Positions 1 through 8,782 of a DNA stretch of 63,727 nt are shown here, in pieces; the stretch's first letter is position 1; every line of letters begins with the position of its first letter. Source of the DNA: Ohessyouella blattaphilus. Lineage in GTDB: Bacteria; Bacillota; Clostridia; Lachnospirales; Lachnospiraceae. The position numbers and the translations under genes are program-made. Where the stretch lies: positions 1-63,727 of the forward strand of contig NZ_JAMXOC010000019.1 in the NCBI RefSeq assembly GCF_024721265.1, written 5' to 3'. The notes beneath the pieces are model-generated. The model made no database searches and was not told where the DNA came from. It worked only from the letters and a program-made list of their open reading frames with translations.

Positions 1-57
1 TTCTCCGTCAAAAGAGAATGTCCTATTTATATGGTCAATTAGATAGGGGGGATCTCA

Positions 58-324
58 TTGAATACATGTACAGAAATAAAAAAGGAGTTTATGGAGAGAA
101 ACATTAAAGTCTCGTTAACCGTGCATGAGGCGGCGGAGTATACCGGTATTGGTAGAAATGCTTTAAGAAAATTATTGGAATGGGAAGCCATGCCGGTTAT
201 ATACATAGGAAGAAAGATTTTAATTCGTGTAGAAACATTAGATCGATTTATAGCTTTAAATGAGGGAAAAGATTTGTCGAATAGAGCTGACATCATTGCA
301 GTCACCAAGAAGGAGGCGGTATAA
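58..324 (+). CDS. xis: Excisionase-like helix-turn-helix protein
   Basis: An 88-aa protein of the Tn916 Xis type. Residues about 17-60 form an AlpA-like winged helix (VHEAAEYTGIGRNALRKLL) followed by the wing sequence YIGRKILIRVETLDRF. Such proteins bend attachment-site DNA and direct the neighbouring integrase toward excision. The TTG start at 58 has a GGGGGGAT ribosome site; ATG at 91, preceded by AAGGAG, is an alternative. It lies 51 bp upstream of an integrase in the same direction, the usual xis-int order. The rest of its element is presumably to the left of the window. Confidence 0.85.
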   Translation: MNTCTEIKKEFMERNIKVSLTVHEAAEYTGIGRNALRKLLEWEAMPVIYIGRKILIRVETLDRFIALNEGKDLSNRADIIAVTKKEAV

Positions 325-383
325 TGAAGACAAATCAAATTAAGCAATCCTTACCAGTAGAAAGGAGAAGATTTTATGGGTAA
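324..383 (+). CDS. 19-aa coupling ORF between xis and int
   Basis: This tiny ORF encodes MKTNQIKQSLPVEKRRRFYG. Its ATG overlaps the xis stop (TAATG) and its TAA lies a few bases inside the integrase gene. The integrase ribosome site (AAAGGAG) is within it. The arrangement suggests translational coupling of xis to int rather than a functional peptide. Whether it is translated is unknown. Confidence 0.35.
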   Translation: MKTNQIKQSLPVERRRFYG

Positions 384-1581
384 GGATTTGAATGGAAAAA
401 AGTTGCCAGCTGGTGTAATGCAGCGACCAAATGGTATCTATAGAGGCAGATTTAAATACAATGGTGATTCATACAGTGTACAGAATGAAAATCTAGAAGA
501 TTTGATAGTTGCGCTCGATGAGCTCCGCTACCATGTACGTCGAGGTTTAAAAGAGAGTACAAAGAAAAGCTTGATGGATGAGTGGTTTGATTTGTGGCTT
601 AACATACATAAGAAACGAACGATAAAGGAGAGAACGAGAGTCCGCTATCATAACTTTTATTCCTGGTATATTAAGCCACGGTTTGGTAGAAAGCGAATAG
701 TCGATTTTAGTCCCATTCTCATTGAGAGCCTATTGCAAGACATGGCAGATAAGGAGTATAGTACATCGACCATTGGCGAAGTCTTTGATTTGATGAGAGC
801 GATTTTTCGGTATGCTCTGCACAATCGGATTATTGTATATAATCCCTGCGATGGAGTGGAACTGCCAAAGACCAAAGAAAAGGATATTCGGGTATTGACG
901 GTAAAAGAACAGCTAGAAGTATTGGAGCATGTTAAAGGGCGTATGTATGAGAATCTGATTATTCTGGCCTTAAATACAGGTATGCGTTGCGGTGAAATGT
1001 GTGGTCTTACCTGGGATAACATTGATTTTGAAAACCGTAAGATTCACGTTACAAAAACCTTAGTACAGATAAAAAGTTTGGAAACAGGAAAGTATTACTT
1101 TGCCTTTCAAGAACCAAAGACAAAAAATAGTACGAGAACGATTCCTATGCTAGATGCTTCTTATGAAGTGTTAAAAAAGCAATACGTGCGTATTCGGGAA
1201 ATGCAAATGAGCGCAAGTCATTGGGAGCATGTGAAGGGATTTGAGAATCTGGTGTTTCTTACACGTTCTGGAAAGCCGGTAGCGAATTGTATTATTCGCA
1301 ATACCCTTAATACGGCAGAAAAATCGATTAACAGATCGAGGAAAGCATTTGCAGAAAAGGAAGGGATACCTTATGTAGCAATCCCGCATTTTTATCCCCA
1401 TGCGCTAAGACATACTTTTGCTACTCGGTGTTTTGAAGCAGGGATTGATGCAAAGACGGTACAGGGGTATCTAGGGCACTTTTCAATCTCGATAACTTTA
1501 GATTTGTACACACATGTTACTGAAGAGAAAGCAATAATCGAGATGCAAAAGCTAGAAGCATTGTACCTGGGAATCGGCTAA
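376..1581 (+). CDS. int: Tyrosine recombinase / integrase (Tn916 type)
   Basis: This 401-aa site-specific recombinase has an N-terminal arm-binding region, a SAM-like core-binding domain (about residues 65-150) and a C-terminal catalytic domain. Visible catalytic features are the first Arg in TGMRCGEMCGLTW, HALRHTFATR (HxxR), the GHFS histidine and the nucleophile Tyr in DLYTHV. It cuts and rejoins attachment sites to integrate or excise its element. AAAGGAG precedes the ATG. Because it reads rightward with xis behind it, the element body probably lies to the left and the attachment site within a few hundred bases downstream. Confidence 0.93.
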   Translation: MGKDLNGKKLPAGVMQRPNGIYRGRFKYNGDSYSVQNENLEDLIVALDELRYHVRRGLKESTKKSLMDEWFDLWLNIHKKRTIKERTRVRYHNFYSWYIKPRFGRKRIVDFSPILIESLLQDMADKEYSTSTIGEVFDLMRAIFRYALHNRIIVYNPCDGVELPKTKEKDIRVLTVKEQLEVLEHVKGRMYENLIILALNTGMRCGEMCGLTWDNIDFENRKIHVTKTLVQIKSLETGKYYFAFQEPKTKNSTRTIPMLDASYEVLKKQYVRIREMQMSASHWEHVKGFENLVFLTRSGKPVANCIIRNTLNTAEKSINRSRKAFAEKEGIPYVAIPHFYPHALRHTFATRCFEAGIDAKTVQGYLGHFSISITLDLYTHVTEEKAIIEMQKLEALYLGIG

Positions 1582-1739
1582 AAATGAATATTTATAAATG
1601 GATAGTGCATAACCGGAAAAAAGAGGGTGCCCCAAAGTTGCCCCAGATGGGTTTTGCAGAATGTGTAGACAACAGAAAACCCCGTAAACACAAGGGTTCA
1701 CAGGGTTACTGTTTATAGTTATCTAAAGGAATGAGAAAC

Positions 1740-1762
1740 GCAAAATTTGATTTTACCTAGTG
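1740..1762. repeat. Left copy of 23-bp direct repeat (possible att site)
   Basis: The sequence from GCAAAATTTG to TACCTAGTG matches 2323-2345 at 22 of 23 positions. The two copies bracket about 560 bp of broken coding sequence. It lies about 160 bp past the integrase stop, a normal place for an attachment site. Confidence 0.5.
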
Positions 1763-1892
1763 TTATAGCGTGTTACAGCGCTTAAAATGGAGATTCCTAA
1801 AATGGAATTTGTGTTATATTGTGTTATATTTTATCAAGAATAGGTTGGGTGATTGACCCGAAATTGACCTGAAATTGAATATTGGATGAATT

Positions 1893-2206
1893 AATATAAA
1901 GTCATTATTACAACAATGCAAAGAATACGGGCTTCTGGAACCGGAGTTTTCTTGAGTTTGATGGAGATTTCCGGGTGAATATGTTCTGGCAAACCACTTC
2001 TGGCGCGAAAGGTATCAGTGATACCAAAATGAGACCAATGAGACTGACAGATAAAAATCCAGCAATCACTCAGAAAGAAATGAAAGAGAAGATGGGGGCG
2101 CTGGCGACAATAAAGAGGCTCATGTCTAATTTGTAGAAGCGTGGAAAAATTCAAAGACAGGGATCCTGTTGAAGCGGCAAGTGGTTGATTGTAGACCCGA
2201 AGGAGT
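1893..2206 (+). pseudogene. Remnant of AlbA_2-type ATP-binding / winged-helix protein
   Basis: Fragments in two frames read LLQQCKEYGLLEPEF, then FLEFDGDFRVNMFWQTT, then KNPAITQKEMKEKMG, ATIKRLMSNL, a TAG stop, KRGKIQRQGS, a second stop and SGKWLIVDP. This matches the C-terminal end of the widespread AlbA_2/divergent-AAA4 proteins, where a winged helix ends in a sequence like GKIxRxGSxxxGKWxV. A frameshift near 1950 and two in-frame stops show it is dead. The N-terminal part is absent, so a deletion or recombination joint probably lies near 1880. Confidence 0.65.
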
Positions 2207-2322
2207 AACTATAGCAGAGTTGTTAATTGAAAATGTAGGAAAAGCGCTGCTACCAGTTTCATTTAGAGTTTGTTTTCCCGTGTCTGTGCTTACATATTTG
2301 TGGGAGCGGAAAGGAGAGGATA

Positions 2323-2345
2323 GCAAAACTTGATTTTACCTAGTG
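2323..2345. repeat. Right copy of 23-bp direct repeat (possible att site)
   Basis: Second copy of the 1740-1762 repeat, differing at one base (T to C). It could be an attachment-site duplication left by an element that decayed or was partly excised. Confidence 0.5.
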
Positions 2346-2432
2346 GTGTTTAATTTCTATTTCGAACGTACATATGTAAAGTTTGTGAAAGTTCAAAAAA
2401 GGTTGAGTTTTTTCAAAAAATAACATACACTA

Positions 2433-2501
2433 TATGTAACAGAGTTGCCCGAAGTCAATATGACGTTGGGGACCAGGCTGAGTCTTGTGCTCAGCTTTTT
2501 T
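2433..2501 (+). terminator. Leader hairpin and rho-independent terminator
   Basis: GCTGAG pairs with CTCAGC around a 7-nt loop at 2477-2495 and is followed by six T residues. Just upstream, GTCA-ATA-TGAC with extended pairing (CCCGAAG against GTTGGGG) makes another hairpin at about 2450-2473. The pair resembles a leader with a terminator for a transcript starting near 2430. No riboswitch class was recognised. Confidence 0.5.
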
Positions 2502-2520
2502 ACGTTAAGGCGAAGTGTTT

Positions 2521-2780
2521 ATGGAGTTGAAAAAACCGCTAACTTTCGATGAACAGATAGAAAAATTGAAAGCCCATGGAATTCACATTAAAACGAACAG
2601 ATATCACCTTTATTTATAAAGGTCTGTATTCGAAATTATATTTAGAGTTGGCTGCTTATTTAAGCAGGGCATATCTTGATGATTTAAAAGATACTTGTGC
2701 TTACGGCAATGTTCGTTAGGGTTATGAGTATGAGTTTGTTGCTAAGGACACTAAAAGGGGAAATAAAAAGGAGGATTTGT
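2521..2780 (+). pseudogene. Degraded small gene, possibly Abi_2 (AbiD/F) type
   Basis: An ATG at 2521 begins MELKKPLTFDEQIEKLKAHG, like the start of Abi_2 abortive-infection proteins, but stops after 32 codons. A second frame continues with KGLYSKLYLELAAYLSRAYL and stops. A third short stretch (YEYEFVAKDTKRGNKKEDL) ends just before the next gene. The opening is suggestive, but the remainder does not clearly match Abi_2, so the family is tentative. Confidence 0.35.
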
Positions 2781-2782
2781 AA

Positions 2783-3007
2783 ATGTTTGAAGAGAAAATT
2801 AGTGAAATAAATAAGGAAATCGAGGCACAAAATTCAAGCTATGTAAAACGCACTTATACGGTTGATGAGATACAAGACATCTTGGGTATTAGCCAAACTA
2901 CAGCTTATATTCTAATAAAGCAAAAATTGTTCCATAGCGTTAAGGTTGGTCGACATATCAGGATTTCCAAAAAAAGCTTTGATCAATGGCTAGAAGGACA
3001 AGAATAA
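2783..3007 (+). CDS. AlpA/excisionase-like HTH protein, copy 1
   Basis: A 74-aa DNA-binding protein with a winged HTH (YTVDEIQDILGISQTTAYIL, then KVGRHIRISKKSFDQWL). Members of this family act as excisionases or regulators of element genes. GGAGG lies 10 bases before the ATG. It is nearly the same protein as the next gene (3127-3354), so the two are a tandem duplication. A terminator follows it immediately, so copies 1 and 2 are probably transcribed separately. Confidence 0.75.
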   Translation: MFEEKISEINKEIEAQNSSYVKRTYTVDEIQDILGISQTTAYILIKQKLFHSVKVGRHIRISKKSFDQWLEGQE

Positions 3008-3014
3008 ATTGTCA

Positions 3015-3061
3015 AGGGTGCAAATCTAAGAAAATACTCGGATTTGCACCTTTGTGTTTTT
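3015..3061 (+). terminator. Rho-independent terminator
   Basis: AAGGGTGCAAATC pairs with GATTTGCACCTT, followed by TTTGTGTTTTTT. It ends the transcript of HTH copy 1. Confidence 0.85.
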
Positions 3062-3126
3062 TCAACTCTTTTTCTACAATGCAATCATGCTAAGCGCTAG
3101 CAAAAAAATAGAAGGAGGTAAAGCTT

Positions 3127-3354
3127 GTGTATGATGAAATAATTAAGAAATTGAACGCTCAAAAAGACGCGCAAGTAATGCCAATGTACGAAAAACGTAC
3201 GTATACAGTTGATGAGATTCAGGATATTTTAGGTATTAGTCAGCCAACTGCATACAGCTTGATTAAGCAAAATCTATTTCACAGCATTAAGGTTGGGCGG
3301 CATATCCGAATTGCAAAACGAAGCTTTGATAGTTGGCTAGAGGGGAGCGATTAG
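3127..3354 (+). CDS. AlpA/excisionase-like HTH protein, copy 2
   Basis: A 75-aa paralogue of the preceding gene, with YTVDEIQDILGISQPTAYSL and KVGRHIRIAKRSFDSWLEG. The GTG start at 3127 is preceded by AGGAGG. It heads the group that leads into the integrase at 3831 and is the best candidate for that integrase's directionality factor. Copy 1 could equally be that factor or an ancestral duplicate. Confidence 0.75.
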   Translation: MYDEIIKKLNAQKDAQVMPMYEKRTYTVDEIQDILGISQPTAYSLIKQNLFHSIKVGRHIRIAKRSFDSWLEGSD

Positions 3355-3402
3355 GTTGATGTGTAGTTGGAAAGTAATGATATTTAATAGTAGGAGGTGG
3401 GT

Positions 3403-3825
3403 ATGGATATACATACAGAAATACCTTATACCCTAAAAAGGAAGACAAGCATGTCAATAACGGAGATGCGCCGCCTTTTAGGATTAGGGAAGACAGATTC
3501 ATATTGGCTGGTGCAAAAAAAATATTTTAAAACCGTCGTAGTGGCAGGGAAAATGCGAGTAATGATTGATAGCTTTGAAGAATGGTACGCGGGACAATTT
3601 CATTATAAAAAAGTCTGTGGTGAGCCACCAGGAGCAAGATGGGAAAATATTAATATGTCAGTTCAAGAAACGGCTGACTTGATAGGCATTACGACATCAA
3701 CATTGTATGATCTGCTAAAAAAGGAGCCATTTAAAACTGAGCGTATCAATAGCAAATTGCGCATTGATATTAAGAGCTTCGAGAAGTGGTACAAGAACCA
3801 GAGCCATTATAAAAAAGGTAGGTGA
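3403..3825 (+). CDS. Protein with two HTH domains in tandem
   Basis: This 140-aa protein contains two related HTH/wing units. The first is MSITEMRRLLGLGKTDSYWL with wing KTVVVAGKMRVMIDSFEEWY. The second is MSVQETADLIGITTSTLYDL with wing KTERINSKLRIDIKSFEKWY. Each unit ends in a QxHYKK motif, which supports an internal duplication. ATG 3403 follows TAGGAGG; an in-frame GTG at 3397 overlaps that site and is less likely. It ends 5 bp before the integrase start, so the two are co-transcribed. Role: probably excisionase or regulator of integration. Confidence 0.7.
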   Translation: MDIHTEIPYTLKRKTSMSITEMRRLLGLGKTDSYWLVQKKYFKTVVVAGKMRVMIDSFEEWYAGQFHYKKVCGEPPGARWENINMSVQETADLIGITTSTLYDLLKKEPFKTERINSKLRIDIKSFEKWYKNQSHYKKGR

Positions 3826-3830
3826 CTTAA

Positions 3831-5213
3831 ATGGCATCGATAGTTAAAAGAAAAAGTAAATATGCCGTCGTTTATACAGTTACAGACGAAAATGGTGTAA
3901 AACGACAAAAATGGGAGAGCTTTGCAACTAATGCTGATGCAAAAAAAAGAAAAGCACAGGTAGAGTATCAGCTTAGTACAGGAGATTTTATTGTTCCGTC
4001 AGCAAAAACATTAAAAGAACTGCTTGAGGAATATGTTTCTATTTACGGAGTAAATACTTGGGCACTCTCTACTTATGATTCAAGGAAGGGACTTATAGAT
4101 AATTACATAAACCCGTTAATAGGGGATTTGAAATTGGACGATATAACACCTAGGCTAATGGATAAGTATTATCGGGATTTATTGACAGTAAAGGCGGTTC
4201 CCAGACCTTATCAAACCCCAAAGAACGAATATCTAAATGCAAGAAGAGTGCAAGAAATTCACAAGTTACTTCGCAATGCATTTAATCAGGCTGTGAAGTG
4301 GGAGATGATGACGCGTAATCCGGTTCTTAATGCAACAATACCAAAACATGAAGCGAAAAAAAGAGAAATATGGACATCAGACATATTATTTAAAGCGCTG
4401 GAATTATGCGATGATGACCTATTAGCATTGGCATTGCATTTAACCTTTGCGGGAACACTTAGAATGGGAGAACTTTTAGGACTTACTTGGGACTGTGTTG
4501 ATATATCTGAGGAAAGTATAAATAGTGGCACCGCGAGTATATTTATTGAAAAGGAATTACAGCGGGTAACAAAGGAGTCAATGCAGCTATTAAACAATAA
4601 GGATGTTATAAGAATATTCCCGGCGGTTTTGTCAAGCAAGCATACAGTATTAGTGCTTAAGAAGCCAAAGACAAGGACTAGCGTTAGGAAAGTTTTCTTA
4701 CCAAAGACGGTTGCGGCAATGTTGGTGAATAAAAAGCAAGAGATTGAAGAATTAAAGGATTTTTTTGGTGAGGAATATACGGACTATAGCATGGTGTTTT
4801 GTAATCCGACGGGCAGACCCATTGAAGGACAGATTATTAACAGAGCGTTTAGTAAGCTAATTAGGGACAACAATTTGCCCAAAGTTGTATTTCACAGTCT
4901 TCGGCATTCCAGTGTTACTTATAAGTTGAAGCTTAATGGCGGAGATATGAAATCGGTACAAGGGGATTCAGGGCATGCTCAGTTAAAGATGGTAGCAGAT
5001 GTTTATTCTCATATCATTGATGATGATCGGCGAATTAATGCCCAGCGCTTGGAAGAAACGTTCTATTCAAAACCAGGCGAGAAAATAATTCCAGAGAAAA
5101 AAGAATCATTAGAGCTTCCGGTAGCGAGTGACGAGGATAAGGAGTTGCTAACAAAATTGTTGGCAAATCCTGAGATGGCATCTTTATTGAAGACATTGGC
5201 GAAGAGTTTATAG
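3831..5213 (+). CDS. int: Tyrosine recombinase / integrase
   Basis: This 460-aa integrase has an N-terminal arm-binding domain (MASIVKRKSKYAVVYTV), a core-binding domain (about residues 60-170) and a catalytic domain. The catalytic Arg is in LRMGELLGLTW, HSLRHSS supplies HxxR, GHAQ the histidine, and DVYSHI the nucleophile Tyr. A C-terminal tail of about 60 residues follows. It resembles the ICE integrase at 11989-13500 in domain plan and opening sequence but is distinct. The partner end of its element was not found in the window. Confidence 0.93.
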   Translation: MASIVKRKSKYAVVYTVTDENGVKRQKWESFATNADAKKRKAQVEYQLSTGDFIVPSAKTLKELLEEYVSIYGVNTWALSTYDSRKGLIDNYINPLIGDLKLDDITPRLMDKYYRDLLTVKAVPRPYQTPKNEYLNARRVQEIHKLLRNAFNQAVKWEMMTRNPVLNATIPKHEAKKREIWTSDILFKALELCDDDLLALALHLTFAGTLRMGELLGLTWDCVDISEESINSGTASIFIEKELQRVTKESMQLLNNKDVIRIFPAVLSSKHTVLVLKKPKTRTSVRKVFLPKTVAAMLVNKKQEIEELKDFFGEEYTDYSMVFCNPTGRPIEGQIINRAFSKLIRDNNLPKVVFHSLRHSSVTYKLKLNGGDMKSVQGDSGHAQLKMVADVYSHIIDDDRRINAQRLEETFYSKPGEKIIPEKKESLELPVASDEDKELLTKLLANPEMASLLKTLAKSL

Positions 5214-5286
5214 AGAAAATTGTGGCAGGGCTTGTTTGTTGACAGGTCCTGTTTTTATTATTAGTTTTCTATAGCTATTCATTGCA

Positions 5287-5316
5287 TTTGCGAATAGACC
5301 AGCAATACCTTATAAT
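5287..5316 (+). promoter_or_regulatory. Probable promoter of the GHKL/HNH/methyltransferase operon
   Basis: A perfect TATAAT at 5311-5316 has a weak -35 (TTTGCG) 18 bp upstream and lies about 30 bp before the first start codon. No other good promoter is visible between the integrase stop and this operon. Confidence 0.45.
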
Positions 5317-5347
5317 AGAGGGGAGTAACTTGGATTGGAGAGAGATT

Positions 5348-7489
5348 ATGGAAAGATTGAATTATATTGTCGAGGATAGTACTATTGCTGAGCTTTTAGG
5401 CGTCGAGAACTTTACAAATAAAGAATCTGCCATCTTAGAATTAGTTAAAAATGCTTATGATGCACATGCAAGAAAAGTAACTGTCACAATTAAACCTCTT
5501 ATGATAGTTATTCAAGATGACGGTATAGGTATGGACCGAGAAATTATTAAAAATAATTGGATGCATGTGGGTAAAAGCAATAAGGGATATAAAGAAAGTC
5601 AAATTGGTGATGAGCGTATTCTTGCAGGCTCCAAAGGAATTGGACGTTTTGCGCTGGCTCGTTTAGGAGCATATGTTGTTGTGAAAAGTCGAAAAAGACA
5701 TTCACAGCCATTAAGGTGGGAAACAGACTGGAATGAAAGCACCTTATCTGACGCAAGCGAGGAAGACTTTTATGGGACTTATATTGAGATTTCAATGTTA
5801 AGAGATCGTTGGACAGAAACAGGAATTGCTAAGCTAGTAGATTACTTATCTGTAACGTATAAAGACGATAAGATGGCAATAGAGATTGTCTCTGAAACCA
5901 ATATTTATAATGTATCACATTACTATGAAAAACCTCAATTGGGAAAGAATTTTGTTACAGACATCAAACTTATTTATAAAAGTGAAAGTAATACTTTAGA
6001 GTGTCTTGTTATTAGTGATGAATTTAGACAGGAAGCAGAAAAGTATTGTAAAGATATAGATTTGCGGTTATATAAGAAAACTGTAAACTGTGTAGAAGAA
6101 TTATATGATGACAGAGAAATAGATTTTAGCAAGAAGGAGTTAAAAGAATTTTTGGAGAGAGTAGGAGATTTTAATGCAAACTTGTTCTTCTCTTTAAAAT
6201 CCTCTACGACCAAGGATTACGAAAGTTTTTTGTATAAATACGATAAGTTAAATAAGAGATATGATAAAGGAGTCGTACTTTATCGTAATGCATTTAGTCT
6301 GTCTTCATATGATGGAAAAAAAGATTGGCTAGGATTTGGAAAACGTTCTAGAAAGTCTCCGGCAGCAGCTACTCATCCATCTGGTGCCTGGCGGGTAAGG
6401 GAAAACCAGATATCGGGTATGGTTAATATAGATAAAAAAAACAATGCAAATTTAAAAGACTTGTCAAATAGACAAGGTCTAGATGAGAATGAGTTCTTTG
6501 TTTTATTTGTAAAGATTATTGATGTTGGAGTCGCTATATTTGAGAGATATAGACAAGATATTATTAGGAATATCAATAAAAAAAATAATATTTCGAAAGC
6601 GCCTAAACCAGCGATTATTCAGGACATAATTAAGACTCCGAGCAAGGTTAAAGATTTATCTCCAGAAGATGTGAAATCCTTAGCTATAGAACTTTCTACT
6701 ATCGAAAAAGAATCAAAGACCAATAGAGAAGAAAAAAGAACTACAGAAGAAAGATACAGATATGATGTTCGTATCTTGAATGTTCTAGCTACATCAGGCC
6801 TTAAGGCGACATCCATTGCACATGAGTTGCAAAATGATAGAAACAGCGTAAGTGTAAACTATAATTATATTGTTAAGGCACTTAAAGAATATGATTTCTG
6901 GGAGGAGCTAAATTCACTAGAGTACACGGAAAAAAGTCATAAGAACGTGCCGCAATTGTTAGAGAGAAATCGATCAATAAGCGAGAAAATATTAGTTTTT
7001 ATGGATACAATGCTTGATGAAGTAGAAAAGCAAAAATTTGCTACAAAGGATCTTAGTATTTCAGATATCATGAAAGTGATTAAGTCTAATTGGGTAAGAG
7101 ATTATGCTAGTTTAAATATAGATCTTAAGATTGATGAAGACCTTCGCTTTGAAACGGCAGAGGATATTTTTCCGGTAATTTTTGACAATTTAATTCTTAA
7201 CAGTATACAACAAAATGAACATCAAAATAAGATTGATATTAAAATATTCATTGATAAGAAAGGTGATTATTTGGATGTTACTTATTCTGACAATGGTCAA
7301 GGGTTACCCCCAAAATTTATCCATGATCCAATGAGAATTTTAGCAGTGCATGAAACTTCTAGAAAAAAAGGACATGGGCTTGGGATGTGGATTGTAAATA
7401 ATACCGTACAAATGACTGGTGGAACAATTAAAAATATTGATGGTATAGATGGTTTCAAAATATACCTTGAATTGGGAGACAAACTATAA
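5348..7489 (+). CDS. Double-GHKL ATPase (Hsp90/MORC-like N-terminus, kinase-like C-terminus)
   Basis: This 713-aa protein has two ATP-binding GHKL folds. The N-terminal one (about residues 20-115) shows the N-box ELVKNAYDA, DDGIGMD and GSKGIGRFALARLG, as in Hsp90/MutL/MORC ATPases. A middle region includes a charged, possibly coiled segment (about 430-480). The C-terminal one (about 600-713) is histidine-kinase-like: FDNLILNSIQQN, SDNGQGLP and GHGLGMWIVNN. The segment ATSIAHELQN near residue 490 looks like an H-box with its histidine. ATG 5348 follows GGAGAG. It overlaps the receiver-like gene (TAATG), with HNH nuclease and methyltransferase genes behind, so it is probably the regulatory or motor ATPase of a restriction system. 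Confidence 0.75.
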   Translation: MERLNYIVEDSTIAELLGVENFTNKESAILELVKNAYDAHARKVTVTIKPLMIVIQDDGIGMDREIIKNNWMHVGKSNKGYKESQIGDERILAGSKGIGRFALARLGAYVVVKSRKRHSQPLRWETDWNESTLSDASEEDFYGTYIEISMLRDRWTETGIAKLVDYLSVTYKDDKMAIEIVSETNIYNVSHYYEKPQLGKNFVTDIKLIYKSESNTLECLVISDEFRQEAEKYCKDIDLRLYKKTVNCVEELYDDREIDFSKKELKEFLERVGDFNANLFFSLKSSTTKDYESFLYKYDKLNKRYDKGVVLYRNAFSLSSYDGKKDWLGFGKRSRKSPAAATHPSGAWRVRENQISGMVNIDKKNNANLKDLSNRQGLDENEFFVLFVKIIDVGVAIFERYRQDIIRNINKKNNISKAPKPAIIQDIIKTPSKVKDLSPEDVKSLAIELSTIEKESKTNREEKRTTEERYRYDVRILNVLATSGLKATSIAHELQNDRNSVSVNYNYIVKALKEYDFWEELNSLEYTEKSHKNVPQLLERNRSISEKILVFMDTMLDEVEKQKFATKDLSISDIMKVIKSNWVRDYASLNIDLKIDEDLRFETAEDIFPVIFDNLILNSIQQNEHQNKIDIKIFIDKKGDYLDVTYSDNGQGLPPKFIHDPMRILAVHETSRKKGHGLGMWIVNNTVQMTGGTIKNIDGIDGFKIYLELGDKL

Positions 7490-8112
7490 TGGCAGAGATA
7501 AAAATTGTATATATTGATGACAAGCCAGATGAAATTCTAACAGCATATCTTGATGAAGTATATTGCAATGCTAAGTTAGACAGTCCGAGTGGAGCGGAGC
7601 ATGTGACGAAAATATACAAAGAAGTAAAGTTTATAGGCAACCTAGGTTATGAATGCTTGCTTCAAGATACCGATGTGCGCTCAGCAAATGTAATACTAAT
7701 TGATAACCATCTTTTTGAGGAACAAACAGCAGGCTCAGGGAAATTTTCGGGTAAGCAATTTAAAGTTATTTTGAGGAAGTTGTTTCCTTTTGTTGAAGTG
7801 ATTATTATCACTCAAGATCAACATCTTAACGGCGATAACATTATTCATAAATTTGCAGGTAGAAATGGTGAAGATACAGATGAGTATTATAAAAATAACC
7901 TTGACAGTATACTTGATGGAGCAATCAGAGAAGTTATTGAATTTGAGGCCTTAGCAGAAGATTTAAAGAAAAGTAAAGATGTTGAAAAAGCTCTTGTTGA
8001 TAAGATTCTGCAATCATTACAAGGAAATGATTCGTATGACGAAATGACAAAGGAAGATATCGATCAATTAATATTAAGCTTTAAGGAGTTGAAAGAAAGC
8101 TGTGCATACTAA
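7489..8112 (+). CDS. Receiver-like (response-regulator-fold) protein
   Basis: A 207-aa protein starting KIVYIDDKPDE, the acidic pocket of a CheY-like receiver. A candidate phospho-acceptor Asp is in VILIDNHL and a conserved-type Thr in VIIITQD. The remainder is helical and charged, with no DNA-binding domain. Its TAATG overlap with the double-GHKL gene suggests a kinase/receiver pair inside a restriction operon. It may sense invasion or gate the nuclease; that is inference. The atypical spacing between motifs leaves phosphorylation uncertain. Confidence 0.6.
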   Translation: MAEIKIVYIDDKPDEILTAYLDEVYCNAKLDSPSGAEHVTKIYKEVKFIGNLGYECLLQDTDVRSANVILIDNHLFEEQTAGSGKFSGKQFKVILRKLFPFVEVIIITQDQHLNGDNIIHKFAGRNGEDTDEYYKNNLDSILDGAIREVIEFEALAEDLKKSKDVEKALVDKILQSLQGNDSYDEMTKEDIDQLILSFKELKESCAY

Positions 8113-8770
8113 TTCAGATTATAGAAATGCGGATAAATGTCCATCTCTTGAAGGCATAAAAGATAAAAAAGAGAAGCTAAAGGATTTAGTGATTAAAGAA
8201 CATAGGCGAACTAAAATTATATACAATCAGATTAAGAATAAAGATAAAAAATATTTCGATATGTTTGCAAAGATTTATAATTACAAGTGTGCTTATTGTG
8301 GCACATCTCTAAAATTTACGGATGGAAGGTTATTTGAAATTGATCATTTTATATGTGAATCGGCATATACTAAAGATACTGCGGGTCGAGCTGAAGCGGG
8401 TAAAATCGGGAATTTATCTTTTTCTTGCTATTCATGCAATAGAGGAAAAGGAAGCCTGCATATAAAGGATTCGTATGTAAATAAATTGAATCCAGATGAC
8501 AACTCGATTAGCAAGGTGTTCTACAGAGAACAGAATTTTTATATTAAAAAGAGCAGTAAGTTCACAGATGATGAGTTTGTAAGTAAATTCTATGATGAAT
8601 TGTTATTTGGTAGCGAATTTCGTCGTTTAGACTATTTGCTATTAGAGGTAGATGATTTTATTCAAGACGTTAAAGAAAAGGACGAAGATTTTGCAAGACG
8701 ATTACAGGAGATTAAAAGTAAACTACAAGAAAAGAAAAACGGTACCTTTATAAAACAGGGTGGAAATTGA
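8102..8770 (+). CDS. HNH endonuclease
   Basis: A 222-aa nuclease. A zinc knuckle pair, CAYCG near residue 62 and CYSCNRGKG near residue 110, brackets the HNH core FEIDHFI with the catalytic-type His. It overlaps the receiver-like gene by 11 nt and uses a GTG start at 8102, which suggests tight co-expression. It is the only obvious nuclease in the operon and so the probable restriction enzyme paired with the methyltransferase 12 bp downstream. A C-terminal helical tail (about 160-222) could bind the partner. Confidence 0.8.
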   Translation: MHTNSDYRNADKCPSLEGIKDKKEKLKDLVIKEHRRTKIIYNQIKNKDKKYFDMFAKIYNYKCAYCGTSLKFTDGRLFEIDHFICESAYTKDTAGRAEAGKIGNLSFSCYSCNRGKGSLHIKDSYVNKLNPDDNSISKVFYREQNFYIKKSSKFTDDEFVSKFYDELLFGSEFRRLDYLLLEVDDFIQDVKEKDEDFARRLQEIKSKLQEKKNGTFIKQGGN

Positions 8771-8782
8771 GGATTAAAAAGT

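Noticed and set aside
2433-2501. Riboswitch (for example cyclic-di-GMP type)
   Set aside because: Hairpins and a terminator are present but the conserved cores of known classes are absent.
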